Source: Gallionella sp. (GTDB taxonomy: Bacteria > Pseudomonadota > Gammaproteobacteria > Burkholderiales > Gallionellaceae). Taken from it: 64,000 nucleotides of DNA. Shown here one piece after another: positions 61,542 to 64,000 of this stretch. Under the pieces are notes generated by a model that saw nothing but the letters and a program-made list of their open reading frames with translations, made no database searches and was not told where the DNA came from. The position numbers and the translations under genes were made by a program. Within the stretch, counting starts at the first letter, position 1. Every line of letters starts with the position of its first letter. The stretch covers positions 39,765-103,764 of the forward strand of contig JALNYK010000007.1 in the NCBI GenBank assembly GCA_023229845.1, read 5' to 3'.

Positions 61542-63695
61542 CTACATACGCAGCAGATTGATGGCGCCTACACCCAGCGCGAACTGGTAGAAAATCTGCG
61601 CCCAATCCTTGAGTTCACGAGTGAGCGATAACTTGTCCAGCAATTCCGGCACCACCAGCGCATCGCCCGGCATCAGCGCCTGCCCGTTCAGGCTGCCGAA
61701 CAGCGAGCCCGTGCTTTGCTTGCTCAACACCGAGCCGTCCGCGCGCAGGATGTAGATGCGCGACTCGTCCGCATCCCGCGTCGGCCCTCCGGCCAGATCC
61801 AGATAATCCGAGACCCGTTTGCCCGTCTCGTGCATGAAGGCATTCTCGTTATAGACCATGCCCATCACGCTCACCGTCGAGGCATGCTGCGGGACGACGA
61901 AGCGGTCGCCGTCTTCCAGCACGAGATCGGGGATGGCCTGAGATTTCATTTTGTCCTTCGACTTGGCGAGCACGACGCGTCCGGTCGCCTTGGCGCGGCG
62001 CATGCGTTCGAGCAAGGCGCGCTGACCGACGGCCTGCGCCTTGGCCGCATCCACATCTTCCTTGCTCAACGCGGCTTGGCTTTTCGCGGCCAAGTTGCGC
62101 TCGATGTCTTCAGCCATGCGATCGACCATCTCTTCCAGTTTCCTTTGCTGGCTTACCCGCACCGATTCCCGGTTGAATTCGGAAGCGAACAAGTAGGCGT
62201 TCGAAGTCAGTCCGCCCGCCCGCTCCACCAGCTGGCGCAGGGTCTCTCCCGGCTTCACCTTGTAGACGCCGGCTTGGTTGAATTCCCCTTCCAGCGTGAC
62301 GTAGACGCTGCGCTTGGCTGCCGGAACCTGTATATCCTCCTTGGAAAATATGGTGATCACATCGCCTTGCTGCAGCGACAGATTGTTTTCCTCATCACCG
62401 ACGGCAAGCGCCTTGCCCAGATTGAAGTGGATCAGCGAAGTATTCAGGTCGTCCTTGTTCAGGCGTTCGATCAACGCGTAGTCCCAGTTGATTTCGTTCT
62501 CGTTGCGCTTGATTTCCGTATGCAGCCGTTTCTCGCTATTGATATTCATTCTGGAGCTACGATTCTGAGTCGCCCAGTATTCCGGCACGATCAACGCATC
62601 GATATCGGGTATCAAATCCTTTACCCGCATTCCATCGCGCCAGGGATAGCGCCCCGGATTCGCAACGTTTCCGCGCAGGGTGACGGCATTGCCGAACTGG
62701 CCACTGATGACCTCCACCTGCACCACATCGCCGTCCTTCAGCAAACGTCGCTGCCCCGCCTGATCCAGGGAGAATTCCTCGACCTTGCGCATCTTGCGGT
62801 TCTCTATGCGTTCGACGCGCACCTTGTCGCCGCCCGCCGTCGTGGTCAAACCGCCGGCCAGATCGATCAGTCCAGCCAGCGTGTTCGCTCCCTTCTTCAA
62901 TTCATAAATGGCCGGATTGTTGATGCTCCCGGAGATGGCGGACAGCGGCCCCACCGGCGGGATATAGATGACATCGCCCGGCAGCAGCGAAATATCTTTG
63001 GTCTTGTCGCCCTTGAGCAGGAAGTCGTACATGTCCAGTTCGCTCACCACGCCGCCGTTGCGCTTGACCTGGATGTTGCGCAGCGACCCTCTGAGCGAAG
63101 GCCCGCCCGATGCGAACAGGGTGTTGACCAGCGTGCTCAGCGAACTCACGGTATAAGCGCCGGGACGCTTGGCCTGACCGACGACGAACACCTGAATGGA
63201 GCGCAGCTTGCCCAGCGACACGTTGAGTTCGAAATTGTGGAATATCCTGCCGATGGCATTTTTCAGGTAACCATGCAGCGCCTCATAACGGATGCCGGCG
63301 ACATTGACGTTGCCGACCTTAGGCAGATAGATCGCGCCATTGCGATCCACGGTGAGCGACAGATCGAAATCCACCTGCCCCCAGCCGCGTATCACCAACT
63401 CATCGCCCGGCCCGATCAGGTAATCGGGCGTGACCGGAATGTTGTCCAGCGGAGAAAAAGTATTGGGCGCATTCACGAACAGATTGTGTCCGTATAGCGG
63501 CAACAGTTTTCCAACCGAGGAGGCGACGAACGACTGGAATTCGCTTTGTTCGTCCGGCTGCGCGCCTCCGCCGGCATTCGCCCCGTCTGGAGCCGCTTGA
63601 GCGAACGCCTGCGAGAACAGGAATATGAACGTAAACGCACAGGACAGCAGCAAGCTGCGGATAGTCGCTGCGACTTCGACACTCGACTTGTTCAT
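61542..63695 (-). CDS. Polysaccharide export outer-membrane protein with multiple SLBB domains
   Basis: 717 residues from the ATG at 63695, preceded by GGAGGTGTGTG. Signal peptide (ending AFAQA) without a lipobox cysteine. The polysaccharide-export domain begins VTPDYLIGPGDELVIRGWGQVDFDL, followed by SLBB repeats (IQVFVVGQAKRPGAYTVSSL, VTLRGNVANPGRYPWRDGM, VYVTLEGEFNQAGVYKVKPGETL) and a C-terminal helix near ELKDWAQIFYQFALGVGAINL. Wza-type exporter, larger than Wza itself and of the two-SLBB-or-more class. First gene of the exopolysaccharide operon; the shared regulatory module lies upstream. Confidence 0.93.
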   Translation of the reverse strand: MNKSSVEVAATIRSLLLSCAFTFIFLFSQAFAQAAPDGANAGGGAQPDEQSEFQSFVASSVGKLLPLYGHNLFVNAPNTFSPLDNIPVTPDYLIGPGDELVIRGWGQVDFDLSLTVDRNGAIYLPKVGNVNVAGIRYEALHGYLKNAIGRIFHNFELNVSLGKLRSIQVFVVGQAKRPGAYTVSSLSTLVNTLFASGGPSLRGSLRNIQVKRNGGVVSELDMYDFLLKGDKTKDISLLPGDVIYIPPVGPLSAISGSINNPAIYELKKGANTLAGLIDLAGGLTTTAGGDKVRVERIENRKMRKVEEFSLDQAGQRRLLKDGDVVQVEVISGQFGNAVTLRGNVANPGRYPWRDGMRVKDLIPDIDALIVPEYWATQNRSSRMNINSEKRLHTEIKRNENEINWDYALIERLNKDDLNTSLIHFNLGKALAVGDEENNLSLQQGDVITIFSKEDIQVPAAKRSVYVTLEGEFNQAGVYKVKPGETLRQLVERAGGLTSNAYLFASEFNRESVRVSQQRKLEEMVDRMAEDIERNLAAKSQAALSKEDVDAAKAQAVGQRALLERMRRAKATGRVVLAKSKDKMKSQAIPDLVLEDGDRFVVPQHASTVSVMGMVYNENAFMHETGKRVSDYLDLAGGPTRDADESRIYILRADGSVLSKQSTGSLFGSLNGQALMPGDALVVPELLDKLSLTRELKDWAQIFYQFALGVGAINLLRM

Positions 63696-63874
63696 CCACA
63701 CACCTCCATGATTCATGATTCCAGGTTTTGCACCGGTAAACCGGTGCCTCGGCTCATGCCTGCAAGCTAGGTCCTATTGCTTATCTCTATCCCGTATTGC
63801 CATGCAACCATCCCGGAAAAAGCGCCTAACCCGTAGCTGGCTAACTACACTGCTTACAAGCCGCTTACTGTGTA

Positions 63875-63979
63875 TCCTTGGCCGCAAGTATCAGGCAGTG
63901 ACCTGATCCACGCACTCAGGCAAAACCCGTATCCCGATACGTGCAACGCTGTATTTGTCGGCAAGACCAGACTGTAGGG
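63875..63979 (-). promoter_or_regulatory. Shared ~105-bp upstream module, copy C
   Basis: Plus-strand blocks CCTTGGCCGCAAGTAT, GCACTCAGGCA, CCCGTATCCCGATACG, GCTGTATTTG and GACTGTAGGG follow the same order and spacing as in copy A. About 180-285 bp upstream of the export gene start. The rest of 63696-63874 shows an ACCGGT-rich hairpin near 63735 and nothing else clear. Confidence 0.6.
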
Positions 63980-64000
63980 ATAGCTTGCCGGTCGAGACGG

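Noticed and set aside
49675..63695. PEP-CTERM/exosortase exopolysaccharide cluster
   Set aside because: The cluster resembles those loci in layout, but no exosortase, PrsK/PrsR or PEP-CTERM tail was found.

Overview
The window looks like one contiguous piece of a GC-rich betaproteobacterial chromosome. Gene style (IspA/XseB pair, NarL/FixJ two-component systems, PilMNOP-type secretion genes, multicopper oxidases with large secreted proteins, a Wzx/Wzy-type exopolysaccharide cluster) suggests a free-living, possibly metal-oxidising member of the Nitrosomonadales (Gallionella/Sideroxydans-like). That placement is inference; no rRNA, tRNA or other marker is present. I saw no CRISPR array and no intact insertion sequence.

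Region 1 (1-8.8 kb). The end of an isoprenoid operon (ispA, xseB, minus strand) is followed by a membrane-anchored Ser/Thr kinase. A convergent gene fuses a class III nucleotide cyclase to an FHA (phosphothreonine-binding) domain. Divergent from that is a tight three-gene operon resembling the Zorya anti-phage genes zorA (MotA-like, long coiled-coil tail), zorB (MotB/OmpA-like) and zorC (EH-signature). No zorD helicase or zorE nuclease follows; the next gene is an opposite-strand lytic transglycosylase. Kinase, FHA-cyclase and ZorABC together are the best candidate here for an undescribed envelope-sensing or defence system.

Region 2 (8.9-28.2 kb). A minus-strand operon (20860 to 11174) encodes a complete type II secretion/type IV pilus-like machine: GspG, GspF, GspE, PilM-, PilN-, PilO- and PilP-like proteins, a secretin with a C-terminal cohesin-like domain, and three further pseudopilins, mostly joined by ATGA or similar overlaps. 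It is flanked by sensor kinases and response regulators, a PAS-GGDEF diguanylate cyclase, and a six-PAS FixL-like kinase overlapping its FixJ-like regulator.

Region 3 (28.3-49.5 kb). A minus-strand extracytoplasmic copper/redox cluster: a Met-rich copper-binding-like protein, a cytochrome c fused to a periplasmic binding protein, Sco1, a subtilase, a lipoprotein, three cupredoxin-fold multicopper-oxidase relatives whose copper motifs are split between polypeptides, and two tandem ~1,720-residue secreted paralogues ending in a beta-helix. The subtilase and one oxidase share a near-identical C-terminal module.

Region 4 (49.6-64 kb). A minus-strand exopolysaccharide cluster: outer-membrane export protein, chain-length determinant, GH16 glycanase, O-acetyltransferase, flippase, Wzy-like membrane protein, sulfotransferase, glycosyltransferase, nucleotide-sugar epimerases and an initiating sugar-phosphate transferase, interrupted by a decayed transposase-like fragment.

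A ~105-bp upstream module is shared by both giant secreted paralogues and the exopolysaccharide export operon, and a different ~165-bp module sits upstream of two exopolysaccharide genes. This suggests the surface-protein and polysaccharide programmes are co-regulated.
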